The notes below the pieces were generated by a model that saw only the letters and a list, made by a program, of their open reading frames with translations, was not told the DNA's origin and ran no database searches. A stretch of DNA of 12,012 nt from positions 1-12,012 of the forward strand of contig NZXU01000026.1 of assembly GCA_002698425.1 (NCBI GenBank), given 5' to 3'. The stretch is from Ahrensia sp. (GTDB taxonomy: Bacteria; Pseudomonadota; Alphaproteobacteria; Rhizobiales; Rhizobiaceae). Within the stretch, counting starts at the first letter, position 1; each line of letters starts with the position of its first letter. Positions 1 to 6,406 of the stretch are shown in pieces. The position numbers were made by a program, and so were the translations under genes.

Positions 1-438
1 GCCGGCCGCCTCGGCCCCGCCCTCGAACTCGGTGTCGGCCATCGCCAGCGGATCGAGCACGGCCTCCCGCAGGTACGACTCGAACGGGATGGTCGACTCA
101 CGTTGCATCACCTCGGCAAGCACCGTGAAGCCGTGATTGGAGTAGATGCGGCGGGTCCCCGGTTCGGCGAGCACCTTGCCCGAGGTCATCTCGTAGCCGG
201 CTGCGTGCGCCAGCAGGTGGCGCACCGTCGAGCCGGGTGGGCCGGCGGGGGTGTCGAGGCTGACGGCCCCCTCCTCGACGGCGACCTGCGCCGCTCGCGC
301 GACCAGCGGCTTGGTCACCGACGCCAGCGCGAACCGGTGCCGGGTGTCGCCCCAGTCGGCCAGCACACCTGCGGTCGAGACGACAGCAGCGGCCGCGGTC
401 GGTACCGGCCAGTCGGCGAGGACGTCGAGGGCTCCCAT
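1..438 (-). CDS. Serine hydrolase of the beta-lactamase/PBP family, C-terminal part outside the window
   Basis: The first 146 residues of a longer protein are present; the reading frame runs off the left edge. Visible motifs are S40-V-T-K43, the SxxK nucleophile and general base of class C beta-lactamase-like serine hydrolases, and Y99-S-N101, the YxN motif that follows at the usual distance. The segment before it, with LLAHAAGYEM, matches the 'LLtHtSGl' stretch of the family. No signal peptide is visible with this start, so a cytoplasmic esterase or peptidase-like enzyme is more likely than a secreted beta-lactamase. The start is 12 bp downstream of the MscS stop, so the two genes are probably co-transcribed; the ribosome-binding site is weak. 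The substrate cannot be told from this fragment. Confidence 0.85.
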   Translation of the reverse strand, partial: MGALDVLADWPVPTAAAAVVSTAGVLADWGDTRHRFALASVTKPLVARAAQVAVEEGAVSLDTPAGPPGSTVRHLLAHAAGYEMTSGKVLAEPGTRRIYSNHGFTVLAEVMQRESTIPFESYLREAVLDPLAMADTEFEGGAEAAG

Positions 439-450
439 CGATCCAGGAGC

Positions 451-1419
451 TTAGTTCGCGTCCCCGTTCGTCTTCCCGCCGACCAACGCGTGGATGCGTC
501 CGTGCGGGTAGGGCAGATCGATGCCGTTCTCGTCGTAGGCGCGCAGGATCTCGCGCCGCAGCCGGCGCTGCACCGACCACTGCGCACCCGGGCGGGTCTT
601 CAGCGTCATGCGCAGCGTCAGCAGGTCCGGCGAGAGCTCCTGCACACCGAGCATCTCGGGCTCGCCAAGCACCTTCTCCGCCAGCGGCGCCTCCGCGATG
701 GCGGCCGTGGCCGCGTCGACGGCGACCTGCTCGGCACGCTCCACATCGGCGCTCAGCGACACCGGTACCTCGATACGGGCCACCGCGTACTCCTGGCTCA
801 TGTTGCCGACGCGGGCGATCTCACCGTTGCGGACGTACCAGAGAGTGCCGTCGATGTCGCGCAAGGTCGTCACCCGCAGGCCGACTGTCTGTACCTCGCC
901 GATGGCTTCGCCGAGGTCGACGATGTCTCCGACCCCGTACTGGTCCTCGAGCAGCATGAACCCCCCGGTGACGAAATCGCGCACGAGATTCTGGGCGCCG
1001 AAGCCGATGGCCAGGCCGACGACCCCGGCCGAGGCGATGAACGGCGCGATGTTGACGCCGAGGACGTTGAGGATCGCCAGGATGCCCCACACCAGCAGCA
1101 CGATCGACACCGTCGACTTCAGGACCGACCCGATCGTCTGGGCACGCTGCTGGCGACGCTCGTTGGCCTGCTGGCCGGTCGCGCCCGACGGCACACGGTC
1201 ACGCAGCCCGCGCAGCAGCGCCGGCTTGGCGGGGGCGTTCTCGTCACCGCTGACCTTCTTGGCCTTACCGGACCGGCCGGTTGCCCGGTCGATCATGCGG
1301 TGCAGGATGAAGCGGGCGATCAGGATCGCGAGCAGGTAAGCCCCGATCCGGATCGGCACCTCGATGAGCCAGTGCTGGTTGGTCTCCGTCCATTCCATAG
1401 CGAGCGTCTGCAGGTCCAT
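451..1419 (-). CDS. MscS-family small-conductance mechanosensitive ion channel
   Basis: This is a 322-residue membrane protein that should open under membrane tension and release solutes during hypo-osmotic shock. Hydrophobic segments lie at about residues 20-40, 98-120 and 126-155. The third carries the signature of the MscS pore helix and upper beta domain: GLAIGFGAQNLVRDFVTGG, then F-M-L-L-E-D-Q-Y-GVGDIVDL. A charged linker (about 45-95, rich in K, R, E and Q) separates TM1 from TM2. The C-terminal alpha/beta part (about 210-315) fits the cytoplasmic cage. Length is close to E. coli MscS (286) with a longer TM1-TM2 linker. The ATG at 1419 was chosen because it gives the full TM1; it has no good Shine-Dalgarno sequence and sits against a 6-bp hairpin. 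Another ATG at 1398 is possible. The gene is 54 bp downstream of the homocysteine methyltransferase. Confidence 0.93.
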   Translation of the reverse strand: MDLQTLAMEWTETNQHWLIEVPIRIGAYLLAILIARFILHRMIDRATGRSGKAKKVSGDENAPAKPALLRGLRDRVPSGATGQQANERRQQRAQTIGSVLKSTVSIVLLVWGILAILNVLGVNIAPFIASAGVVGLAIGFGAQNLVRDFVTGGFMLLEDQYGVGDIVDLGEAIGEVQTVGLRVTTLRDIDGTLWYVRNGEIARVGNMSQEYAVARIEVPVSLSADVERAEQVAVDAATAAIAEAPLAEKVLGEPEMLGVQELSPDLLTLRMTLKTRPGAQWSVQRRLRREILRAYDENGIDLPYPHGRIHALVGGKTNGDAN

Positions 1420-1437
1420 GCCCCGACCGTACGGGGC
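1420..1437 (-). other. Small perfect hairpin directly before the MscS start codon
   Basis: GCCCCG and CGGGGC form 6-bp perfect arms around the 6-nt loop ACCGTA. The structure abuts the ATG at 1419 and occupies the place where the ribosome-binding site should be. It could lower translation initiation, or it could indicate that the true start is the later ATG at 1398. A chance occurrence in such GC-rich DNA is possible. Confidence 0.4.
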
Positions 1438-1473
1438 GAATCCGACGGGATAAAGCCGTGGAGGTCAGTACAC

Positions 1474-2439
1474 CTAGTCGGCGGTCCAGGCCCCCACGAT
1501 GGCGGCGACGTGGCGGGCGTCGGTCCCGCAACAGCCGCCCAGCACCCGGACCGCGGGCAGATGCTCCCGCAGCGCGCGGTGTTGGGCGGCGAGGTCGTGC
1601 GGATCGCCGTCGTCGAGTTCGGTGGCGTCGTCGAGTTCGGCGTGACTCTTGGCCGAGGCGTTGGCCCGCAGTCCCGCCACCCGGTGACGCCAGCCACCCG
1701 GGTGTTCGACGGCTCGGGCGAAGTGAGTGGGATGCGCGCAATTGACCATGAAGTAGGCGGCCGCTGCGCCGGTCTCGGCGTCCACTTCGTCGATCGCCTC
1801 GTGCAACGGCTGGCCGGTGGGCAGGCGGCCGTCGGTCTCGACGGTCAGGGATATCGCCGCCGGTAGGCCGGCCACCTCTGCGGCGCGGACGACGCCGATG
1901 GACTCGGCGACCGTGGTCATCGTGATCGCGGTGACCTGGTCGGCCTGCGCGGCGGCGAAGGAGCCGATCTGTATTGCGTGGTAGTCCTGGGCTTCTCGGT
2001 GGCTCATCACCGCGCCGGGGTCGTAGCCGTCGCCGCGCGGTCCCACGCACCCGCTGACGACGGTGCCGATGCCGGCCGCCGTCGCTTCGACGCACACCTC
2101 CCGGGCCAGCGCCACCGCGCCCCGGTTGATCTCGTCGAGGCGAGCCGCGGAATAGCCCAGCTGGGCGGCCCAGTCCGGGTTGGCCCGCCACGTCGGCGTC
2201 TCCATCACGAAGCCGGCGCGGTGGGCCCGGGCGATGTCGAGATAGCCGCGGTAGTAGCGGCGCAGCCGCGCCCGGCCTTCGACGTTGTCCAGGAGTGGGA
2301 ACGCTGCGAAAGCCGGCAGCTCACGGCCGTCGTGGAAGACCAACTCCGTTTCCAGCCCGCCGTCGGTGACGAAGACTCCCTGACCACGCAATTGCGGGAG
2401 ATCGGTGCGGCCGCGGGTTTCACGGTCGATCAGATCCAT
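1474..2439 (-). CDS. mmuM: Homocysteine S-methyltransferase
   Basis: This 321-residue enzyme transfers a methyl group from S-methylmethionine, or slowly from S-adenosylmethionine, to homocysteine to give methionine. The zinc-binding cysteines of the pfam homocysteine S-methyltransferase barrel are all visible: C234 in M-V-N-C-A-H-P and the pair C303-C304 in GGCCGTDARHVAAI near the C-terminus. The N-terminal DGGLETEL stretch (residues 26-33) is the characteristic first strand of the family. No cobalamin or folate domain is present, so this is the short MmuM/Hmt type. The ATG at 2439 has a clear AGGAAG Shine-Dalgarno 6 bp upstream. The start follows the stop of the upstream methyltransferase by only 3 bp, so both are made from one message. 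The likely role is methionine salvage and methyl recycling. Confidence 0.92.
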   Translation of the reverse strand: MDLIDRETRGRTDLPQLRGQGVFVTDGGLETELVFHDGRELPAFAAFPLLDNVEGRARLRRYYRGYLDIARAHRAGFVMETPTWRANPDWAAQLGYSAARLDEINRGAVALAREVCVEATAAGIGTVVSGCVGPRGDGYDPGAVMSHREAQDYHAIQIGSFAAAQADQVTAITMTTVAESIGVVRAAEVAGLPAAISLTVETDGRLPTGQPLHEAIDEVDAETGAAAAYFMVNCAHPTHFARAVEHPGGWRHRVAGLRANASAKSHAELDDATELDDGDPHDLAAQHRALREHLPAVRVLGGCCGTDARHVAAIVGAWTAD

Positions 2440-2442
2440 GGG

Positions 2443-3495
2443 TCACTTCCTGGCGACGTAGTAGAAGTTGATCGGGTCGGACTCGATCTCGCGCACCTGC
2501 ACGTCGGTGAAACCGGCGTCGTCGAGCATGGTGATCGCCAGTTCCCGGCCCCAGCAGGTGCCCAGGCCGTCGCCGTCCAGGCCGAGCGACACGCTCATGC
2601 AGTGCATCGTCGACACGGTGTAGAGGTAGGACGCGAACGGCACACCGACGTTGTCCTCCAGATGGCTGGAGGCCTTGATGTCGACCATCAGGAACACCCC
2701 ACCCGGGCGAAGCGCGCGGTGGATGTTGGCCAGCACCGTGCCGGGGTGCGCCTGATCGTGGATGGAGTCGAACGCGGTGATGACGTCGAACGCGTCGGTG
2801 TCCTCGAGGCGCGCGACATCGGCGGCGCGGAACGTCGCGTTGGTCAACCCGAGGCGCTCCGCTTCGGCGACGCCGGCAGCCAGCCCCTCCTCCGAGAAGT
2901 CGATCCCGACGAACCGGCTGTCCGGAAAGGCCTGCGCCATGACGTTGACGGCGTGTCCGCTGCCGCACCCGACGTCGGCCACGTCCACACCCGCGCGCAA
3001 CCGGTCGGGTAGCCCGTCGGCCATCGGCAGGATCCCGTCGACCAGCGCGGCGTCGAAGACCTCGCCGCTCTCTTCGGCCATCAGCGAATGAAAGCGGGGG
3101 TACTCGTGGTAGGACAGGCCGCCGCCGTGCCGGAAGCAGCCGATGATCTTCTGCTCGACCTCGCCGAGCAACGGGATGAACTGGGCGACCCGAGCCAGGT
3201 TGTCCGGCCCGGCCGAGCGGGTCAGCACCGCGGCGCGCTGCTGCGGCAGCGAGTAGGTCCGCGATGCCGGGTCGTAGTCGACGATCCGCGCCGCCGCCAC
3301 GCCACCCAACCATTCCCGCACGTAGCGCTCGTCGAGCCCGGCGGCGTCGGCGATCTGGATGCTGGTGGCCGGCGGCAGCCCGGCAAGTGTGTCGAACAGG
3401 TGGGTCTGGTGTCCGATCGACAGCAGGATCGCCACGCTGGCGGCGTCGATCGCGCCGACGACGCGTTCGGCGAACTCCTCGGTCGTATCGGTCAT
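2443..3495 (-). CDS. Class I SAM-dependent methyltransferase with N-terminal winged-helix domain (Rv2258c-like)
   Basis: This 350-residue protein has two parts. Residues about 10-90 look like the winged-helix dimerisation domain common in small-molecule O- and C-methyltransferases ([18 protein letters not shown]). Residues about 165-345 form a Rossmann methyltransferase with motif [13 protein letters not shown] (172-183), the acidic residue after strand 2 in F-V-G-I-D-F-S (195-201), and [13 protein letters not shown] (261-273) as a later core strand. It resembles, from memory, the mycobacterial protein Rv2258c in length and layout; the methyl acceptor is unknown. I chose the ATG at 3495 because AGGAAA lies 6 bp upstream. 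An in-frame ATG at 3519 adds eight residues but has no ribosome-binding site, and the frame upstream of that is basic and not protein-like. It shares a message with the homocysteine methyltransferase. Confidence 0.9.
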   Translation of the reverse strand: MTDTTEEFAERVVGAIDAASVAILLSIGHQTHLFDTLAGLPPATSIQIADAAGLDERYVREWLGGVAAARIVDYDPASRTYSLPQQRAAVLTRSAGPDNLARVAQFIPLLGEVEQKIIGCFRHGGGLSYHEYPRFHSLMAEESGEVFDAALVDGILPMADGLPDRLRAGVDVADVGCGSGHAVNVMAQAFPDSRFVGIDFSEEGLAAGVAEAERLGLTNATFRAADVARLEDTDAFDVITAFDSIHDQAHPGTVLANIHRALRPGGVFLMVDIKASSHLEDNVGVPFASYLYTVSTMHCMSVSLGLDGDGLGTCWGRELAITMLDDAGFTDVQVREIESDPINFYYVARK

Positions 3496-3538
3496 CGGTG
3501 TTTCCTGCACTGTGGTCATGGCGTCGACGCTAAGGCGC

Positions 3539-3605
3539 CGATGCGTTCCTCGGCATCGAGTACACGATGCAGATCGTGTACGCGGAAATGGTGCAAACGA
3601 TGCAG
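3539..3605. promoter_or_regulatory. Palindrome and CGATGC repeat cluster upstream of the methyltransferase
   Basis: The gap 3496-3646 lies between the kinase stop and the methyltransferase start. It holds a perfect inverted repeat at 3560-3581, GTACACGAT and ATCGTGTAC around GCAG. A second inverted repeat, CGATGC and GCATCG, is at 3539-3558. The 9-mer ACGATGCAG is at 3564-3572 and again at 3597-3605, 33 bp apart, about three helical turns on the same face. On the minus strand TTGACC (3616 to 3611) is a possible -35 with a weak -10 (ACCATT) 17 bp on. No terminator-like T-run follows the kinase gene. The most likely reading is an operator and promoter region controlling the methyltransferase pair; the regulator is not known. 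Confidence 0.5.
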
Positions 3606-3646
3606 TCTTGGTCAATCGATACATACGACGTCGGCGAAGCGCCATG

Positions 3647-4612
3647 TCACCGGCTCACAGGATCCTCATCGATCCGCGCCAGCCCGGCCAGATCCTCCCG
3701 GGTCGGCGCCGACTCCCAGTCACCGTGACCTGTGCAGGCCAGTGCGCCGCAGGCCGTGGCGACTTCCAGGCAGGATTCGACGCCGGCTCCCCTAGCCATC
3801 TCGGCCAGCCAGCCGGCCACGAAAGCGTCCCCGGCGCCGACTGTGTCGACCACCGATACCGGGTGCGCCGCGCGAGCCTCAATGGCACTTTCCGACGCCG
3901 CTACCGCACCTGAGGCGCCCAGCTTGATCACAACTTGCCGCACACCGTAGCCAAGCAGCCGATCGATCTGCTGCCGCAGGTCACTCTCGCCTGTCACAAA
4001 TTCCGCTTCGTCCGCTCCCGCAAACACGACATCAGCGCGGCGAGCCAGCGCCCGGTAGGTGCTGACCGCCGAGACGCCGTCCGTCCACAGGCTGGCTCGG
4101 TGGTTCACATCGAACGAGACCATTCGACCAGCCTGCTTCGCCCTATCAATCGCGACATGGAGGGCGGCATGGGGCTCCTCCCCGAGCGCAGCGGTGATAC
4201 CGGTGATGTGGAGTATTTTGCCCTGCTCGACGACCCCGGGCGGAATGTCGTCGGCCCGCAGGCGACTACCTGCTTGACAACGGCGGTAATAGGTGACACG
4301 GCTAGAGCCCGGCCGGGGACGTTCCTTGAGCATCAGAGCTGTCGCCGCTTTTTCGTCCACGACCGCGACTGTGTCGACTTTTTCTGCGCGTAGTTCCCGC
4401 GCAATCAATTGACCGAACGAGTCGTTTCCCACCCGGCCGAGCCACACCGCGGAGCCATCCAGGCGCACCACCCCGATCGCGACGTTGCTTTCAGCACCGC
4501 CGAATCCAACACGCATCCCCCGCAAATGGCGAATGCTGCCGACACGGTCCGCAGTGAGCAGGCCTAGGCTCTCCCCCATCGTCACCACATCGAACGACGC
4601 ACTCGATGTCAT
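3647..4612 (-). CDS. kdgK: PfkB-family carbohydrate kinase, probable 2-keto-3-deoxygluconate kinase
   Basis: This 321-residue cytoplasmic kinase should phosphorylate a 2-keto-3-deoxy sugar acid with ATP, giving the substrate of the neighbouring aldolase. Ribokinase-family marks are clear: G38-G-A-E-S-N-V-A near the N-terminus, W57[10 protein letters not shown] as the first PfkB signature, and D256-TVGAGDAF as the second, with D262 as the catalytic base and G259-A-G forming the anion hole. Y108 and Y109-R-R in the middle are typical of KDG kinases. The ATG at 4612 overlaps the aldolase stop as ATGA; a longer start at 4654 would add 14 unlikely residues. It is the last gene of the operon. The family includes fructokinases and other sugar kinases, so the KDG call rests partly on the aldolase and dehydratase next to it. 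KDGal cannot be excluded as substrate. Confidence 0.88.
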   Translation of the reverse strand: MTSSASFDVVTMGESLGLLTADRVGSIRHLRGMRVGFGGAESNVAIGVVRLDGSAVWLGRVGNDSFGQLIARELRAEKVDTVAVVDEKAATALMLKERPRPGSSRVTYYRRCQAGSRLRADDIPPGVVEQGKILHITGITAALGEEPHAALHVAIDRAKQAGRMVSFDVNHRASLWTDGVSAVSTYRALARRADVVFAGADEAEFVTGESDLRQQIDRLLGYGVRQVVIKLGASGAVAASESAIEARAAHPVSVVDTVGAGDAFVAGWLAEMARGAGVESCLEVATACGALACTGHGDWESAPTREDLAGLARIDEDPVSR

Positions 4613-5244
4613 CGCGGTCGCGCCGCTTCCGATGCCGCCACAGCCGCACGGCATGCCCCCGCCACTGAGCCTGCACCGTCGTGGACGACAGCCGGAATCC
4701 AGCTACCCGAGACCGCAAAGACCGACGTAAAGCTGAGATACCTTGTCACGTTGGCTAATTCAATGCCGCCAGAGGGCATGAACCGCATAGCAGGGTAGAC
4801 ACTGGCATACGCCCGAAGACAGGCAGCGGCATCCACCGCGTCAGCGGGGAAAAGCTTGACGCGGTTCAACCCCATGCGCGCCGCGGCTTGGACTTCCGTC
4901 GGCGTCAGGACGCCGGGGATGATCGGCACTCCGGCGGCGAGCACGTGGCGAACCACATCAGGGTCGAGGCCAGGTGTCACCACGAATCGCGCGCCAGCGT
5001 CAAGCGCTTCTTCAGCCTGCGCCACGGTCAACACCGTTCCGGCGCCTACCAGGACATCACCGCGCGCCGACAGGTGCCGGATCGCATCCACGGCGTGCTT
5101 GCTTCGCAGAGCCACTTCGGCCACGGGCAGTCCTCCATCGACCAGCCCGTCACCGATGACGTCGACGTCGTTCATGCTGCGAACCGTCACCAGGGGTATC
5201 ACCGGGTGATAGAACACCGGGTGGTCGGTCGTGGGCGTCCTCAT
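4609..5244 (-). CDS. eda: 2-dehydro-3-deoxy-phosphogluconate (KDPG) aldolase family, possibly also 4-hydroxy-2-oxoglutarate aldolase
   Basis: This 211-residue class I aldolase should cleave KDPG to pyruvate and glyceraldehyde-3-phosphate. Key residues are present: the general acid/base E43 in V-A-E-V-A-L-R, the conserved G67-A-G-T-V-L loop, T90-P-G-L-D, the Schiff-base lysine K130 in R-V-K-L-F-P-A, and the phosphate-binding P157-SGGI. Length agrees with the family (about 205-215). The gene overlaps both neighbours: its ATG overlaps the dehydratase stop as ATGA, and its stop overlaps the kinase start in the same way, so the three proteins are probably made in near-equal amounts. The ribosome-binding site is weak, as expected with coupled translation. 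The symbol is given by family; the stereochemistry (KDPG or KDPGal) is not visible. Confidence 0.92.
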   Translation of the reverse strand: MRTPTTDHPVFYHPVIPLVTVRSMNDVDVIGDGLVDGGLPVAEVALRSKHAVDAIRHLSARGDVLVGAGTVLTVAQAEEALDAGARFVVTPGLDPDVVRHVLAAGVPIIPGVLTPTEVQAAARMGLNRVKLFPADAVDAAACLRAYASVYPAMRFMPSGGIELANVTRYLSFTSVFAVSGSWIPAVVHDGAGSVAGACRAAVAASEAARPR

Positions 5245-6377
5245 GCTGCCTGCGCGAAGGCAGGATTCGTACCGTACGCCGTCAGTGCGTCGGAGTTCAG
5301 CGTCACGCCCAGCCCTGGCGCGTCAGACACCGCCAGCATGCCGTCAGCATCCAAGGTCCAACCACCGGCGATCAATTCGTCGATGTAGGCAGATCCGGTC
5401 TTGTACTCCACCAAATCAGTAGCGGCCAGCGCAGAGGCCAGCTGTAGATCAGCTGCCAGACCAACTCCGGTGTTCCAGCCATGTGGGACGAGCCGCATTC
5501 CGTGATCCTGCGCAGCCCAACCGATTCGGCGCGACTCGCTCAACCCGCCGCCCTTGGTGGTGTCCGGCTGCACAATGTCGAAGGCACCCGCCTGAATGAA
5601 CGGCGCGAAGGCCTGTCGCCGGGTGAGCACCTCGCCACCACTGATCGGAACCCGGGAGTGCGCGCGCAGCATAACGAATCCCTCGACGTCATCCGGCGCC
5701 AGCGCTTCCTCGAACCACGCCACATCGTAGGCGGCCAACATGTCTGCGGTACGCTTCGCCCACGACAATCCACCGGGAAAGAAGGCTTCCGAGCCGCCTG
5801 CATCCACCGCCAGGAGGCAGTCACCCACTGCCTCGCGAGCCGCCGCCACGGTCCGCTCGTCAGTTGCGCTGTCCACACGTCCGAACTTCCACCACCCGAT
5901 CTTGAAGGCTGTGAAGCCTTCTTCGACAAGAGATCTCAGGTTCTCCCGCATCACGGGTGCGTCGTCCATCAGCACCGACGCATAGGGCCGGACACGGTCC
6001 CGATAACGCCCACCCAGCAGACGGCCCACCGGCTGGCTCAGTGCTTGTCCCGCGAGGTCCCACAGTGCTATATCGATGGAGCTGGTGGCGTGCGTCAGGG
6101 TTCCTCCTCTGCCCATCCAGAAGGAGCTCTGGTGCAGAGTCTCTGTTAGCCGCTCCACTTCCAGCGCGCTCTCCCCAATGAGGTGTGGTGTCAACAGATG
6201 CAGGGCGGCCCGTACCAACCCTTCCGCGGTGAAAGCGCTTCCGATACCGACATGACCCGAATCCGTGTGCACAGCGACGAGGGTGTGCACGACGTCGTCG
6301 GGACGCAGTTCATTGGACCAACCTCCTTCCGGTGTAGCCCCGCGCAGCCCGCAAGTTTCGATGCGAGTGATCTTCAT
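5241..6377 (-). CDS. Enolase-superfamily dehydratase, mandelate racemase/muconate lactonizing enzyme group
   Basis: This 378-residue enzyme should abstract the alpha-proton of a carboxylate bound to Mg2+ and eliminate a beta-hydroxyl group. The N-terminal capping domain runs to about residue 125. The barrel carries metal ligands D192, E223 and E249, the His-Asp dyad H299 (P-H-G-W-N-T-G) and D272 (Q-P-D-T-T-K-G-G-G), and E324 near the C-terminus, the mandelate racemase pattern. K159 in F-K-I-G matches the second lysine of the K-x-K motif; the first position is alanine. A distinctive G-W-W-K-F-G-R follows. The ATG at 6377 has a strong GAGGAGG ribosome-binding site; extension to 6404 adds only a charged, glutamate-rich leader. 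Context with KDG kinase and KDPG aldolase points to an acid-sugar dehydratase yielding KDG. Whether the substrate is a hexonate or an amino-hexonate is open. Confidence 0.92.
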   Translation of the reverse strand: MKITRIETCGLRGATPEGGWSNELRPDDVVHTLVAVHTDSGHVGIGSAFTAEGLVRAALHLLTPHLIGESALEVERLTETLHQSSFWMGRGGTLTHATSSIDIALWDLAGQALSQPVGRLLGGRYRDRVRPYASVLMDDAPVMRENLRSLVEEGFTAFKIGWWKFGRVDSATDERTVAAAREAVGDCLLAVDAGGSEAFFPGGLSWAKRTADMLAAYDVAWFEEALAPDDVEGFVMLRAHSRVPISGGEVLTRRQAFAPFIQAGAFDIVQPDTTKGGGLSESRRIGWAAQDHGMRLVPHGWNTGVGLAADLQLASALAATDLVEYKTGSAYIDELIAGGWTLDADGMLAVSDAPGLGVTLNSDALTAYGTNPAFAQAA

Positions 6378-6406
6378 GTGGTGCTCCTCCTCTTTGTTCG
6401 TCAACG

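Noticed and set aside
103..1866. Very long open frame on the plus strand (587 codons)
   Set aside because: It lies opposite the serine hydrolase, MscS and MmuM genes, which carry clear family motifs. Its translation is rich in R, H, Q and G with no recognisable domain, as expected for an antisense frame in high-GC DNA.
1978..3012. Plus-strand frame of 344 codons
   Set aside because: It is antisense to MmuM and the methyltransferase and has the same low-complexity, motif-free composition.
3560..3581. Rho-independent terminator of the catabolic operon
   Set aside because: The palindrome is perfect but not GC-rich and has no following T-run on the minus strand; it also repeats its core motif nearby, which suits an operator better.
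3496..3645. N-terminal extension of the methyltransferase up to 3645
   Set aside because: The extra residues are basic and unlike the family, they would cover the palindrome cluster, and a good ribosome-binding site lies just before 3495.
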